Origin: Nitrospinaceae bacterium
GTDB taxonomy: Bacteria > Nitrospinota > Nitrospinia > Nitrospinales > VA-1
Direction: 5' to 3'
Length of the DNA stretch: 64,000 nucleotides
NCBI GenBank assembly: GCA_029261655.1
Contig: JAJDAY010000005.1
Location: 1 to 64,000 of the forward strand
In this document: one piece after another, positions 16,352-25,237 of the stretch
Layout: every line of letters begins with the position of its first letter
How positions within the stretch are numbered: position 1 is the stretch's first letter
Made by a program: the position numbers and the translations under genes
Notes under the pieces: generated by a model
Database searches by the model: none
The model's input: only the letters and a program-made list of their open reading frames with translations
What the model was told of the DNA's origin: nothing

Positions 16352-17337
16352 AAAATAATTCCTCTTTAAAATTGTTTGTTATATGCGTTCTTGTTTTTTC
16401 TTTGAGTGCCTGTGGAGGCGTCGACCCTTATTCAAGGGTCGACGTTTACGGGCAAAAGGGGGAAAAGCCGGGAGAGTTTAACGAACCCTTTGCCATAGCA
16501 GTCGATCGATCAAACCATGTTTACGTGGCGGACGCTCGTAACAAACGGGTGCAAAAATTTTCTGCGAAGGGAAAGTTTCTCGAACAATTAGGTGGTGAAA
16601 TAAATGGTTCTGGCCAGTTTGAAAAACCTTCCGGGTTGGCCATTGACGGAACGGGAAATGTTTACGTCGCCGATTATGACCTGGATAGAATCCAGAAGTT
16701 CAATCCGAAAGGGATGCTTTTGCTGGAATGGGGAACCAGCGGAAAACTTCCCGGTCAGTTCAATTCCCCCTCCGGGTTGGCGATTGACTCTGAAGACAAT
16801 ATTTTTGTGGCGGATATGTACAACCACCGGGTGCAAAAATTTGACGCGCAAGGAAAATTCCTCACTTCTTGGGGGAGTTATCATCCCGTTTCGGTTTTAA
16901 AATCCGTTTTTAATTTTATTTTTTCGGAGGAAGGGGAGGGCCTGTTTAATTACCCGGCCCGAATTGCCGTGGATGGGGAGGACCGGGTTTATGTTTCGGA
17001 TTCCTACAACAATCGCGTGCAGGTTTTTTCCAATCAGGGGAAATTTCTTTTTAAGTTTGGCGGTGCCGGATTGTGGGGAGGGAAGTTCCGTGTTTCCTCA
17101 GGAATAACTGTTGGCAAAAATGGGCGAGTTTTTGTGGCCGATTTTTATAATAACCGGATACAGGAGTTTTCCAGAGACGGCTGTTTCATCGCTAAACGAG
17201 GGGGGGGAGGAAAAGAACCGGGTCAGTTCGATGGCCCGACCGATCTTGCTGTCGATAGCGAAGGTCGGGTCCATGTGGTCGATTGGGGCAACCACCGAAT
17301 TCAGGTATTCAAGCCGGAAGACCCCGTTAAAAAGTAA
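16348..17337 (+). CDS. NHL-repeat lipoprotein
   Basis: A 329-residue lipoprotein with a lipobox LSAC after 'FVICVLVFS', then a beta-propeller made of about six NHL repeats of the form 'FNEPFAIAVDRSNHVYVADA..NKRVQKF', repeated to the C-terminus. NHL propellers usually bind protein or ligand partners; a few have lyase activity. GTG start overlapping the HMA-protein stop (GTGA). The last gene before a strong bidirectional terminator. The coupling to an HMA protein suggests a role in metal handling at the envelope, but nothing in the propeller itself points to a substrate. Confidence 0.85.
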   Translation: MKNNSSLKLFVICVLVFSLSACGGVDPYSRVDVYGQKGEKPGEFNEPFAIAVDRSNHVYVADARNKRVQKFSAKGKFLEQLGGEINGSGQFEKPSGLAIDGTGNVYVADYDLDRIQKFNPKGMLLLEWGTSGKLPGQFNSPSGLAIDSEDNIFVADMYNHRVQKFDAQGKFLTSWGSYHPVSVLKSVFNFIFSEEGEGLFNYPARIAVDGEDRVYVSDSYNNRVQVFSNQGKFLFKFGGAGLWGGKFRVSSGITVGKNGRVFVADFYNNRIQEFSRDGCFIAKRGGGGKEPGQFDGPTDLAVDSEGRVHVVDWGNHRIQVFKPEDPVKK

Positions 17338-17356
17338 GAATGTTTATTTCAAAAAA

Positions 17357-17384
17357 AAACGGCGTCCCGAAGGACGCCGTTTTC
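17357..17384. terminator. bidirectional Rho-independent terminator
   Basis: A perfect stem ACGGCGTCC / GGACGCCGT with a CGAA tetraloop, flanked by an A-run on the left and TTTT on the right. It can end both the rightward NHL lipoprotein transcript and the leftward ahcY transcript. Confidence 0.9.
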
Positions 17385-17398
17385 ACATCGTATTAATA

Positions 17399-18706
17399 CT
17401 AGTAGCGATACATGTCCGGTTTGTAAGGACCCTCTACCGGGAGATTTAAATATTCCGCTTGATCTTTAGTCATGACGGTTAGTTTCACGCCCAATTTGTC
17501 AAGATGCAACCGGGCAACTTCTTCGTCCAGCTTCTTGGGCAGGGTGTAAACGCCGACTTCATATTTGTTTTTGTACAATTCCATTTGCGCCAGCACCTGA
17601 TTGGTGAAAGAGTTGGACATGACGAAAGAAGGATGCCCCGTCGCGCAACCCAGGTTGACCAGCCGACCTTCCGCCAGCAGGATAATGCTGTGTCCATCGG
17701 GAAACGTGTATTTGTCCACCTGGGGTTTGATTTCAATTTTTTTGATCCCGGGGAATTTGTTCAGTTGCTCGACCTGAATCTCAATATCGAAATGACCGAT
17801 GTTGCAGACAATGGCGTCGTCCTTCATCGCTTCCATGTGGCCAATGGTGATGATATCTTTGCATCCGGTGGTGGTGACGAAGATGTTGGCTTCTTTTAAG
17901 GATTCTTCCATCGTGGTGACTTCGTAACCTTCCATAGCGGCTTGCAGGGCGCAAATGGGGTCGATTTCTGTCACCAGAACACGGGCGCCCAGATCCCGCA
18001 TGGCTTTGGCGCAACCCTTGCCCACATCGCCATAACCTGCGATCACTACCACTTTTCCCGCGACCATGATGTCGGTCGCTCGCTTGATGCCATCGGCCAA
18101 AGACTCCCGGCAACCGTAAAGGTTGTCGAATTTGGATTTTGTGACCGAATCGTTGACGTTCATCGCCGGGAGTTTTAGAGAACCCTCCCTCAGCATTTTA
18201 TACAGGTTATGAACTCCTGTGGTGGTTTCCTCGGTCACTCCCTGGATTTCGTCGAGCAATTCCGGATGCTTGTCGTGAACGTAAAAGGTCAGGTCGCCGC
18301 CGTCATCCAGAATCATATTGGGTCCCTTGTCATTGTCAAAAAGCAGGGTTTGCCCGGTGCACCACCAATACTCTTCTTCCGTTTCACCTTTCCAGGCAAA
18401 CACAGGAATGCCCGCTTTGGCGATAGCCGCCGCCGCGTGGTCCTGAGTGGAGAAAATATTGCAGGACGCCCAGCGGATTTCCGCTCCCAGTTCGATCAGG
18501 GTTTCTATCAAGACCGCAGTTTGAATGGTCATGTGCAGAGAGCCTGCGATTCTGGCACCTTTAAGAGGTTTGGATTTGCCATGGATTTCGCGCAGGGACA
18601 TCAATCCGGGCATTTCCTTTTCAGCAAGAATCATTTCCTGCCGACCCCAGTCCGCGAGTGAGATATCTTTGATTTTAAATTTTTCAGCGGCAGTGGCTGT
18701 CGACAT
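17399..18706 (-). CDS. ahcY: S-adenosylhomocysteine hydrolase
   Basis: A 435-residue cytoplasmic enzyme that splits S-adenosylhomocysteine into adenosine and homocysteine, closing the methyl cycle. The NAD-binding segment '[23 protein letters not shown]' (quoted in part), the catalytic region '[19 protein letters not shown]', the family '[10 protein letters not shown]' and the C-terminal '[10 protein letters not shown]' are all present. An AGGAGAG ribosome binding site precedes the ATG. It is monocistronic, ending at the shared terminator. I looked upstream for an SAH riboswitch and did not find its conserved core. Confidence 0.97.
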   Translation of the reverse strand: MSTATAAEKFKIKDISLADWGRQEMILAEKEMPGLMSLREIHGKSKPLKGARIAGSLHMTIQTAVLIETLIELGAEIRWASCNIFSTQDHAAAAIAKAGIPVFAWKGETEEEYWWCTGQTLLFDNDKGPNMILDDGGDLTFYVHDKHPELLDEIQGVTEETTTGVHNLYKMLREGSLKLPAMNVNDSVTKSKFDNLYGCRESLADGIKRATDIMVAGKVVVIAGYGDVGKGCAKAMRDLGARVLVTEIDPICALQAAMEGYEVTTMEESLKEANIFVTTTGCKDIITIGHMEAMKDDAIVCNIGHFDIEIQVEQLNKFPGIKKIEIKPQVDKYTFPDGHSIILLAEGRLVNLGCATGHPSFVMSNSFTNQVLAQMELYKNKYEVGVYTLPKKLDEEVARLHLDKLGVKLTVMTKDQAEYLNLPVEGPYKPDMYRY

Positions 18707-19189
18707 TTTTCTCTCCTGATAATTTTGTTGATGGATTGAATTAATGAAATAATTGGTAGTCCAAAAAGTTTTGGGTGCGAATGTGACCAGGCAACCAATA
18801 TTGGACCAAATTAGCCTTTATTAAGCAATAATAACGGATATTCTCTTCGAAAAAGAGGCGGGAAACCTTCTCTATTCCGAACAGTTTAAATGTTTTTCCC
18901 GATTTCGTCCACAATAACTTGAAAAATAGATAAAACTCGTTTAATTATAATGTTATTTTAATTTAAATAGAAAGTAAAGGTATGATTAAAGGTTTTCAGT
19001 GATTCCTGGACCCTCGAATTTTATGATTTCTGGAAAAATTTACCCTCAATGCGTGCCGGATCAGCAAATTTTTCCAAACCAACCCCTCGGAAGAAGACAG
19101 GCGGTTTTGCGTGTTTCGACGGCCCGCAAGAAAATCGTTATATTTCAGGAAGATAAAAATTGAAAAAAATAGCGAATTTTCCGTGATTT
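18707..19189. other. AT-rich gene-less stretch between divergent ahcY and flgB
   Basis: No gene is supported. It must hold the ahcY promoter on the left. Its right end borders the sigma-54-like site. No repeats or riboswitch cores recognised. Confidence 0.4.
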
Positions 19190-19205
19190 TGGCGCATTAA
19201 TTGCT
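19190..19205 (+). promoter_or_regulatory. sigma-54-like promoter for flgB
   Basis: TGGCGC at 19190 and TTGCT at 19201 give GG-N10-GC, the defining spacing of a -24/-12 promoter. It lies 35-50 bases ahead of the flgB ATG, leaving room for a short leader and the GAGGG ribosome binding site. Sigma-54 control of rod genes is common in polar flagellar systems; control here is inferred from the motif alone. Confidence 0.55.
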
Positions 19206-19239
19206 TTTTAAAATAACAGAGTAATTATATGAGGGCGTC

Positions 19240-19665
19240 ATGCTGATCGACAAGCTATTATTCTCCGATACTGTTCCCATGATGATGAAGAAGAGCCTGG
19301 ATTTTAACTCCTCGCGCCATCTTCTGATTTCCAACAACATCGCTCAAATGGACACTCCCGGATACAAGGCCAATGATGTGGATTTTAAGAGCCAACTCCG
19401 GGACGCGGTCGGGGCAGGGTCCCATCTTAATTTAAAGACCACGCATAAAAATCATTTTGGACCGGGGATGATGGCGCTCAAGAAACTGGCGCCGCTTCCG
19501 CATGAAGAGGAACTTCAAGCCAAGTCCAATGGCAATAATGTGAACATTGATTACGAAATGGCAAAATTAGCCGAGAATCAAATCGACTTCAATGCCGTGA
19601 GCCAGATGATGATGAAAAGAGGTTCGACCGTCAAAGCCGCGGTGACCGAAGTGCCGCAACAATAA
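19240..19665 (+). CDS. flgB: flagellar basal-body rod protein FlgB
   Basis: A 141-residue proximal rod subunit of the flagellar basal body, exported through the flagellar type III apparatus. The conserved rod-protein N-terminal box reads 'HLLISNNIAQMDTPGYKAND', followed by 'VDFKSQLRDAV', and the C-terminus is the usual helical 'NIDYEMAKLAENQIDFNAVSQMM'. GAGGG precedes the ATG. The expected partner flgC does not follow; instead a 112-base gap leads to fliE. Confidence 0.93.
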   Translation: MLIDKLLFSDTVPMMMKKSLDFNSSRHLLISNNIAQMDTPGYKANDVDFKSQLRDAVGAGSHLNLKTTHKNHFGPGMMALKKLAPLPHEEELQAKSNGNNVNIDYEMAKLAENQIDFNAVSQMMMKRGSTVKAAVTEVPQQ

Positions 19666-19777
19666 TCACTGAATAATCAGCTAATCATATCGGGTGAAAA
19701 CTCCGCAATAGTAATAGATTGACAAAAACAACATTTAGCATTAACTTGGCAGTAACGTCATTATAAGGTTGGAAGCC

Positions 19778-20095
19778 ATGAAAGACATCACCATACAAAG
19801 CAATCTCAAAGCTCTGCAGGGGGCCATCCCGGCAGGCAAGATTGAGTTGCGGGAAGATTCCGGTGCTGACGGCGGCCCATCCTTTGCCGAGACTCTCTCG
19901 TCATCGCTGAACAAAGTGAACGATCTGCAAAAAGAAGCCGATGCGGCCATTCAGGACTTTGTTTCCGGCGAAACGCGAAATATCACCGAAACCATGATCG
20001 CCGTCAACAAAGCCGATCTGGCGTTTCGTTTGACCATGCAGGTGCGTAACAAAATCGTCGAAGCGTATCAGGAAGTTCTGCGTACCCAGATTTAA
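19778..20095 (+). CDS. fliE: flagellar hook-basal body protein FliE
   Basis: About 105 residues. FliE sits at the junction between the MS ring and the proximal rod. The diagnostic C-terminal half is intact: 'SFAETLSSSLNKVNDLQKEA' and 'KADLAFRLTMQVRNKIVEAY' (with 'QEVLRTQI' at the end). The ATG at 19778 is used because AAGG lies nine bases ahead; an in-frame TTG nine bases earlier is less likely. Directly followed by a terminator, so flgB-fliE forms a two-gene unit with flgC, fliF and the export genes elsewhere. Confidence 0.92.
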   Translation: MKDITIQSNLKALQGAIPAGKIELREDSGADGGPSFAETLSSSLNKVNDLQKEADAAIQDFVSGETRNITETMIAVNKADLAFRLTMQVRNKIVEAYQEVLRTQI

Positions 20096-20119
20096 ATAAA
20101 TCTTTACCAAACTGACCCC

Positions 20120-20155
20120 AAGCCTCTGGAGATTCTTCTCCCGGAGGCTTTTTTT
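20120..20155 (+). terminator. Rho-independent terminator after fliE
   Basis: AGCCTC...GAGGCT outer arms with an inner GGAGA/TCTCC stem, followed by seven T residues. Confidence 0.85.
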
Positions 20156-20302
20156 ATGTGTTTTGGGGGCATTATCTAAGGTATGAAATTAACCTCGAAT
20201 AAATCCTACGATAAAAGGCCAATTTGGGGTTAAAATGTCCCATAACCGGTTTTTTTGATTTGCCAAATTTATTCTATTTATAAAGGATTCAACGGAGGAA
20301 TT

Positions 20303-20689
20303 ATGAATCGATACCTAAAATATTGCTCAATCGGGTTTGTTGGCATGGTGTTATCACTTTCACTTGTTTCCAGCAGTTGGGCGCAGGCAGGAGGACACGC
20401 AAGCGTGGGCCTTGGGCATGGGGAGGAAGGCTATCTTCATCTTCAGGAGATGGTCAAACATCTGGAATTCAGCTTGAAAATGCCCGATGCCAGTGATGAA
20501 CTTAAAACCCATGCGGCGGTGTCCCTGAAACACGCCAAGGAAGCCCTGAAGCATTACGACGAAGCCCTCAAACACGCGTCCGAATCCCTTGGCCGGCCAA
20601 GAACCCCCATGATGAGCGGAGAAGGGTCCGGTGGTGAAGCACCCAGACAGGAAGGCTCCCCACACGAACACGAAGAGGGCTCGCATTAG
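20303..20689 (+). CDS. SmbP-like small metal-binding protein
   Basis: A 128-residue exported protein. After the signal peptide ('MNRYLKYCSIGFVGMVLSLS', cleaved after 'SWAQA') comes a His-rich helical segment with heptad-like repeats, 'LKHAKEALKHYDEALKHASE', resembling SmbP, the periplasmic copper-binding protein described in Nitrosomonas europaea. Additional histidines sit near the N-terminus of the mature chain and in the C-terminal 'HEHEEGSH' tail. The ATG was chosen for its strong CGGAGGAA site; an upstream in-frame codon adds 16 non-signal residues. It stands alone. Binding of copper or nickel is inferred from the family. Confidence 0.78.
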   Translation: MNRYLKYCSIGFVGMVLSLSLVSSSWAQAGGHASVGLGHGEEGYLHLQEMVKHLEFSLKMPDASDELKTHAAVSLKHAKEALKHYDEALKHASESLGRPRTPMMSGEGSGGEAPRQEGSPHEHEEGSH

Positions 20690-20715
20690 AACCCTTTTGG
20701 GGTCTGGTTATAGGA

Positions 20716-21057
20716 TCAGCTGACTAGTTTCAAATGTCCTGTGATTTGATCCACTTCTTTCTCTGGGGCTGGGCCTATGCCAACGCAAGTAATGGTTCCT
20801 GCCTTAATGACGGTTTTCCCGGCGTCTTTAATCAGTTTTCCCGGCAAATTGGAGGTCAATGCCTTTTGGTAACATTCGATAACTTCCTGTTCACTACTTG
20901 CAGACAGGACGACCTTTGGCATGCCAATGTCAAGCCAGGCTTGCTGATGTTTTGGGTTGGAAATCAGAAAACTGGCCACAGAGCCGTGAGCCACTTGTGC
21001 GGCAAGTTTTCCTGGTGGAAGCTTTAGTGGGCTATTAATGATTATCACTTGCTTCAT
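20716..21057 (-). CDS. peptidyl-tRNA hydrolase type 2 (Pth2) family protein
   Basis: A 113-residue protein of the Pth2 family, which is common in archaea and eukaryotes and sporadic in bacteria. The motif 'GKLAAQVAHGSVASFL' holds the family's conserved Gly-Lys and Gln-Ala-His residues, and the end 'CVGIGPAPEKEVDQITGHLKL' is typical. Pth2 releases peptides from stalled peptidyl-tRNA; some bacterial homologues of this short type have no proven activity (DUF2000-like relatives are a possible alternative). The gene starts inside the last codons of the quinone-oxidoreductase-like gene, so the two are co-transcribed. Confidence 0.75.
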   Translation of the reverse strand: MKQVIIINSPLKLPPGKLAAQVAHGSVASFLISNPKHQQAWLDIGMPKVVLSASSEQEVIECYQKALTSNLPGKLIKDAGKTVIKAGTITCVGIGPAPEKEVDQITGHLKLVS

Positions 21058-22027
21058 TTTGACCTATGGTAATAATTACACTTCCTTTTTTACGGCCGCT
21101 ATCGACATAACGGTGTGCCTCGACAATTTCATCTAAAGTTAATGTCTTATCGATGATGGGATTGAATTTTTTATCTGAGACTAATCCCGCTAATGTTTGC
21201 AGCATTTCAGCATTGGCTGAGGCAACTCCCGTGGTTACTTTTTTACCATTTTTACGTGATACAAAAAGACCTTGAAAAACACCCCATAGATCGCCTGCCA
21301 TTACCAATAAATGCCCTTTATCGGCAAGTGATGCTTTACTCATACCCCAAGCTGCCGTGCCGATACAGTCGACTATCAGGTCATATTTCTTGCCATTTTT
21401 TGTAAAATCTTCTTGCTTATAATCAATGACATTTTCTGCGCCGAGAGATTTAACCAATTCGTGGTTCGGTTTTGAGCAAACCGCAGTAACCTTTGCGCCA
21501 TGAATTTTGGCGATTTGAATAGATGCTAAACCAGCCGCGCCAGAAGCCCCTACGATAAGCACTTCATCACCCGCTTTTACCTTACCATTGTCGCGTAAAT
21601 AATGCAGTGCAGTCGCGCCACCAAAACTAATCGCTGCAGCTTGTTCAAAACTTAAACCATCTGGAATATGAGCAATTGCATCATCTTGCTTAATCGCCCG
21701 ATATTCGGCATGGCAGCGAAATTCGGGTGCTGCAAAAACCCGATCACCAACCTTAAACTTGGTAACATCTTTCCCGATGACTTCAACTTCGCCGGCCAAT
21801 TCCATGCCTAATATGGGATTTCTAGGCGCCGTAATGCCCATCGCCAAACGCACAATAAACCCAAAACCACGAGGAACATTTAAAGCCCGAATACGAACAT
21901 CACCAGAGTTTACAGAGGTGGCAAATATTTTGACCAAAACTTCATTTTCTTTGGGAACTGGTTTTTCAACTTCGCCTATTGAAACAACTTCTGGTCCTCC
22001 ATATTGTGTGTAAACTGCTGCTCGCAT
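21035..22027 (-). CDS. MDR superfamily NAD(P)-dependent oxidoreductase (quinone oxidoreductase-like)
   Basis: A 330-residue medium-chain dehydrogenase/reductase. The N-terminal GroES-like domain opens 'MRAAVYTQYGGPEVVSIGEV' and the Rossmann domain carries 'VLIVGASGAAGLASIQIAK'; the lack of the catalytic-zinc cysteine/histidine set places it with zinc-free quinone reductases and enoyl reductases. Overlaps the downstream pth2-like gene by 23 bases. Codons are visibly more A/T-ending than in neighbouring genes, so recent acquisition is possible. Substrate cannot be read. Confidence 0.82.
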   Translation of the reverse strand: MRAAVYTQYGGPEVVSIGEVEKPVPKENEVLVKIFATSVNSGDVRIRALNVPRGFGFIVRLAMGITAPRNPILGMELAGEVEVIGKDVTKFKVGDRVFAAPEFRCHAEYRAIKQDDAIAHIPDGLSFEQAAAISFGGATALHYLRDNGKVKAGDEVLIVGASGAAGLASIQIAKIHGAKVTAVCSKPNHELVKSLGAENVIDYKQEDFTKNGKKYDLIVDCIGTAAWGMSKASLADKGHLLVMAGDLWGVFQGLFVSRKNGKKVTTGVASANAEMLQTLAGLVSDKKFNPIIDKTLTLDEIVEAHRYVDSGRKKGSVIITIGQNEASDNH

Positions 22028-22157
22028 AATGTATCCAAATTATCTAATTGAATTTTGTGTTTTATTCTAAAGTCTGCTCGGCAACATACTCTTTTAGATC
22101 GTGAGATTCATAGCGTTGCGACAGATTCCAGCCTCCACCGTCCTTGAATTTGACCAG

Positions 22158-22469
22158 CTAACCCACTCTTACGCACACCTCATCCCCTTGTACCTCAACG
22201 GGGAAGACCTGGGTTTTTAAGGTGGGGTCTATGTTGCAGTCGCCGGTTTTCAGGTCGAAGCGGTAGCCGTGATTGGGGCATTTGATGCCGGTGCCGTCCA
22301 GCGTTCCCCGAATAAGGGGAGCTGTTTTTTTATGCGGGCAGGTGTCGAAGATGGCGTAGTAATGATCGTCGATATTGAAGATGCTGATTTTCTTGCCGTC
22401 GACCTCCACCCGTTTACGACTGTCCGGCGGAATGTCCGCCGCTTTGGCTACGGCAATCCACTCGCTCAT
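22158..22469 (-). CDS. Rieske [2Fe-2S] ferredoxin-like protein
   Basis: A 103-residue soluble Rieske protein with the two cluster boxes CPHKK (Cys44, His46) and CPNHGYRFD (Cys64, His67). Single-domain forms act as small electron carriers for oxygenases or as NirD-like subunits. It abuts the rhodanese gene: its ATG follows the rhodanese stop with no gap, so they form a transcription unit. A link to sulfur or nitrogen redox chemistry is inference from the neighbour. Confidence 0.88.
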   Translation of the reverse strand: MSEWIAVAKAADIPPDSRKRVEVDGKKISIFNIDDHYYAIFDTCPHKKTAPLIRGTLDGTGIKCPNHGYRFDLKTGDCNIDPTLKTQVFPVEVQGDEVCVRVG

Positions 22470-23381
22470 TCAGGAATTTCCTTCCACGGGCAATTTGGAG
22501 TCCAGGCTCCAGTCCCACCACGAGCCGTCATAATTGCGAACCGAAACTCCGAGGCTTCTGAAGGCGTAGTAGGCCATGCCCGAACGAACTCCTCCCGTGC
22601 AGTAGACGACGACCTCCTTGTCGGAGTCGATGCCATTTTTTTTCAGCAGGGCGTTTAATTCCGGTTTACTTTTTAACACACCGCTTTCCGTAAAAAATTG
22701 TTCCCAGGGGATATGAATCGCCTGTGGTATATGTCCTCCTCTGGGGGAACCATACGGAGTGGCGCCGTTGTATTCCTTTTCGGTGCGGTTATCAATGACG
22801 GCAAGCCGGTCCAGGTTTTTATGAATCCAGGAGCCTGTCGCCATCACATTGTCATCGAAGCGGATATCTTCAGGGGATAATTCGGAGGGAGAAACACTTT
22901 TCTGTTTTCCCCGTTCAATCTCGCCTCCCGATTCTTCCCATAACTCAAGTCCTCCGGTCAGGATACGAACCGACTCAAATCCGAACCGTTCAAACATCCA
23001 TAAAAACCGTCCATCCGTTCGCCAGCGGTCTGTCGGGTCTCCGTAGAGAACGATGGTTTTATTTCGATCAATTCCCAAAGGACGCAGTTTACTGACGATC
23101 AAACCCTTGTCTTCTATCAGCAGTCCTTTTACGCCGGCCCTTTGTTCGGTGAAATCCTGCCAATCGGCAAGATTGACGGATCCTCGAATATGGCTCACAA
23201 AGTATTTCCATCTGGACCGGGTGTCGATGATAACGATCTTTTCCGATGGGAAGGTGCGCAACTGCTCCACATTAATAGAAACAGGGGTTTCGAGGGGGTT
23301 TGCTATGGCGAGGCCGGGTTGGCCCGGAGCAAAATTAGCCAGAAAAAGGGCCAGAACGAAAGCCTTAATTTTTCTTGACAA
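22470..23381 (-). CDS. exported tandem-rhodanese sulfurtransferase
   Basis: Two rhodanese domains. The first has 'IIDTRSRWKYFVSHIRGSVN' but its active-site loop reads 'LYGDPTDRWRT', without cysteine, so it is probably inactive. The second keeps the catalytic loop 'VVYCTGGVRSGM', with Cys as the persulfide carrier. Upstream of domain 1 lies a clear signal peptide (basic 'SRKIKAF', then 'VLALFLANFAPGQPGLA'). I place the start at the TTG directly before this signal peptide; a TTG at 23414 and an ATG at 23555 are alternatives, and the open frame runs to 23702, where it would run into the divergent gene. Periplasmic thiosulfate or cyanide sulfurtransferase of the TST type is the likely role. Confidence 0.82.
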   Translation of the reverse strand: MSRKIKAFVLALFLANFAPGQPGLAIANPLETPVSINVEQLRTFPSEKIVIIDTRSRWKYFVSHIRGSVNLADWQDFTEQRAGVKGLLIEDKGLIVSKLRPLGIDRNKTIVLYGDPTDRWRTDGRFLWMFERFGFESVRILTGGLELWEESGGEIERGKQKSVSPSELSPEDIRFDDNVMATGSWIHKNLDRLAVIDNRTEKEYNGATPYGSPRGGHIPQAIHIPWEQFFTESGVLKSKPELNALLKKNGIDSDKEVVVYCTGGVRSGMAYYAFRSLGVSVRNYDGSWWDWSLDSKLPVEGNS

Positions 23382-23695
23382 ATCCCCGTTAACGTTAGTA
23401 ATATCTTTCTTCAAATTTAATACCCCGAGGTCAGTGCAATCGTATAAAAATCCGCTATTTATTGCGGTTGGGGTGTCTTTTTTGAAATTTTCAGGTTGTT
23501 GGACCCGGTTTTTAGAATGATGGATACAGGGCCAGAAATTTCTCAAATCACCCATTTGATGCTTATAATTGTGAACCAATCCACTCAGGAATTCAATCCC
23601 TTTACGTCCCGATGAATTTGGTTGCAACTTTCGACATAACTGTTTATTCAACTGAAATTTGAAGATTAAAATCAGTAATTGGTTTTGGAGGAGTA

Positions 23696-24619
23696 ATGAC
23701 AACGAGCGATAGCGATAAAGATAATGGAAGCGAGACTCCGAAAGAAGAAAAGCAAACGACGGCGGACCGGCTCGATGAAATTAAAAAAGAAGAACAAGAG
23801 GACGCTAGCTCCTACTACGCACAGGGTGATAAGGGGTCTACTATGAATACGAAAGAAGAGTTCGAAACGCCGGTTCCTCCAGTTGATAAATCCAAGGAAG
23901 ATTTAAATCTTTTGCGGGCCGTGGCATTTTTAGGGTTCGGCTTGGCCGCCCTGGCAATCGTCTTTATACTGTTTTTTATTCGCGACCTCGATGAGAGAAT
24001 GGGCGGCATGGGTTCCGCGGTTAAAAAAGTCGAAGAGGCTATCGAGCCGCTGAAAACAGAAGTTCAAGGCAGTATGGAAACCGTCCAGGCCATCGAAGAA
24101 AATTTGAAAACGGTGACTGCCACTGTCTCTAACTTGAAGGGGAAGTTTGGCAATTACGAAAAATCCATGGCGATCATGGAATTGAAACGCGCGCTGGCGA
24201 TGGTACAGGGCATTTCAATGGGATCTGATGCCAGCGTGCAATCCAAATCCACCGAAGTGGCGGCAAGTATTAATTCTCTCTTGAGTGAACTCGGAGGAGG
24301 GGCGGCGGCCTCAGATCAACCCGCCGGGGAAATTCAGGTAGAAGAAGCTACGGAAGAGCCAGCCGCTGAAGAATCTGCCGAGGAAGCCCCGGAGGAGCCT
24401 GCGGCTGAAGAATCCGCTGGTGAAGAGACCGAAGAAGCTGAAGAAACTGAAGAATCCGCTGGTGAAGCGACCGAAGAAGCTGAAGAAACCGAAGAATCCG
24501 CTAGTGAAGAGATCGAAGAACCTGAAGAAGAGGCATCTGAAGAACCCGAAGGGGATGGAGATGAGGCGGCAGGTGGTGATGAAGAGCTTCCTACCGTAGA
24601 AGAGCTTCTTAAAGAGTAA
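23696..24619 (+). CDS. single-pass membrane protein with coiled coil and Glu/Ala repeat tail
   Basis: A 307-residue protein of unknown function. A charged N-terminal 70 residues are followed by one transmembrane helix (about 73-95), a probable coiled coil (about 96-155) and a long acidic tail built from imperfect repeats such as 'EEPAAEESAEE' and 'AEETEESAGE'. The repeat DNA is itself periodic and is prone to length change. GGAGGAG precedes the ATG. The gene diverges from the rhodanese gene. The arrangement (anchor, rod, acidic extension) suggests a scaffold or cell-envelope spacer, but this is only inference. Confidence 0.75.
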   Translation: MTTSDSDKDNGSETPKEEKQTTADRLDEIKKEEQEDASSYYAQGDKGSTMNTKEEFETPVPPVDKSKEDLNLLRAVAFLGFGLAALAIVFILFFIRDLDERMGGMGSAVKKVEEAIEPLKTEVQGSMETVQAIEENLKTVTATVSNLKGKFGNYEKSMAIMELKRALAMVQGISMGSDASVQSKSTEVAASINSLLSELGGGAAASDQPAGEIQVEEATEEPAAEESAEEAPEEPAAEESAGEETEEAEETEESAGEATEEAEETEESASEEIEEPEEEASEEPEGDGDEAAGGDEELPTVEELLKE

Positions 24620-24739
24620 ACGCGTTTTTCGCTCTTAAATTTTCAGCGAGCAATTTGAACAAACCTCCAGGATGAGTCTGGAGGCGGGCGGGTTGCCGCC
24701 GTTTATATAGAACCCAACCTCAATCACCCGTCGCAATTT

Positions 24740-25066
24740 ATGTCAGTGATCAAATTCATCATTTCCATCCTTTTTCTGATCTTCATCGCGGCCTTCGCTG
24801 TGGTGAACCGGCATTCTGTTGAGGTTTTTTATTATGACCTCCATTTGGCAAAACAAATGATAGAAGCGCCCATGATCATTGTGGGCCTGATTCCATTTGT
24901 CTTGGGCTTTTTACTGGCATGGACCTTCACGCTTGCCAGTCAGGTTAAATCCAAAGCGGCCATTAGAAGAAGAAACCGAGCCATCGCAAGCCTGGAACAA
25001 GAATTGGCCCGATTGAAGCCCCCTGCCGATATTTTGAAAGCCCCTGTTGGCGTTGATAGAAGTTAG
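24740..25066 (+). CDS. LapA-like (DUF1049) inner-membrane protein
   Basis: A 108-residue protein with two transmembrane helices (about 4-22 and 43-67) and a basic, helical cytoplasmic tail, matching LapA/YciS of E. coli in length and layout. The 'FAVVNRHSVEVFYY' segment between helices is the typical LapA sequence. In E. coli LapA works with LapB to tune LPS synthesis through LpxC stability; no lapB is seen next to it here, so its role is inferred from the family. Confidence 0.82.
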   Translation: MSVIKFIISILFLIFIAAFAVVNRHSVEVFYYDLHLAKQMIEAPMIIVGLIPFVLGFLLAWTFTLASQVKSKAAIRRRNRAIASLEQELARLKPPADILKAPVGVDRS

Positions 25067-25237
25067 CGCCGAACCTCCTTCCTAAATACTATTAAATAAT
25101 TTTTCAAAAGAATTCCCCGCAATCTCTCGCTGAACATTATAATTATCCTTCAATGCGACGACTTGCGTTGATTGAAAACTCCTCTCCCTGTCAGCGAAAA
25201 GACGTTACACATGAATGAGGATTAAGGTGACGACTCA

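Noticed and set aside
18707-19000. Possible SAH riboswitch ahead of ahcY
   Set aside because: The conserved paired core of that riboswitch is not visible on the minus strand.
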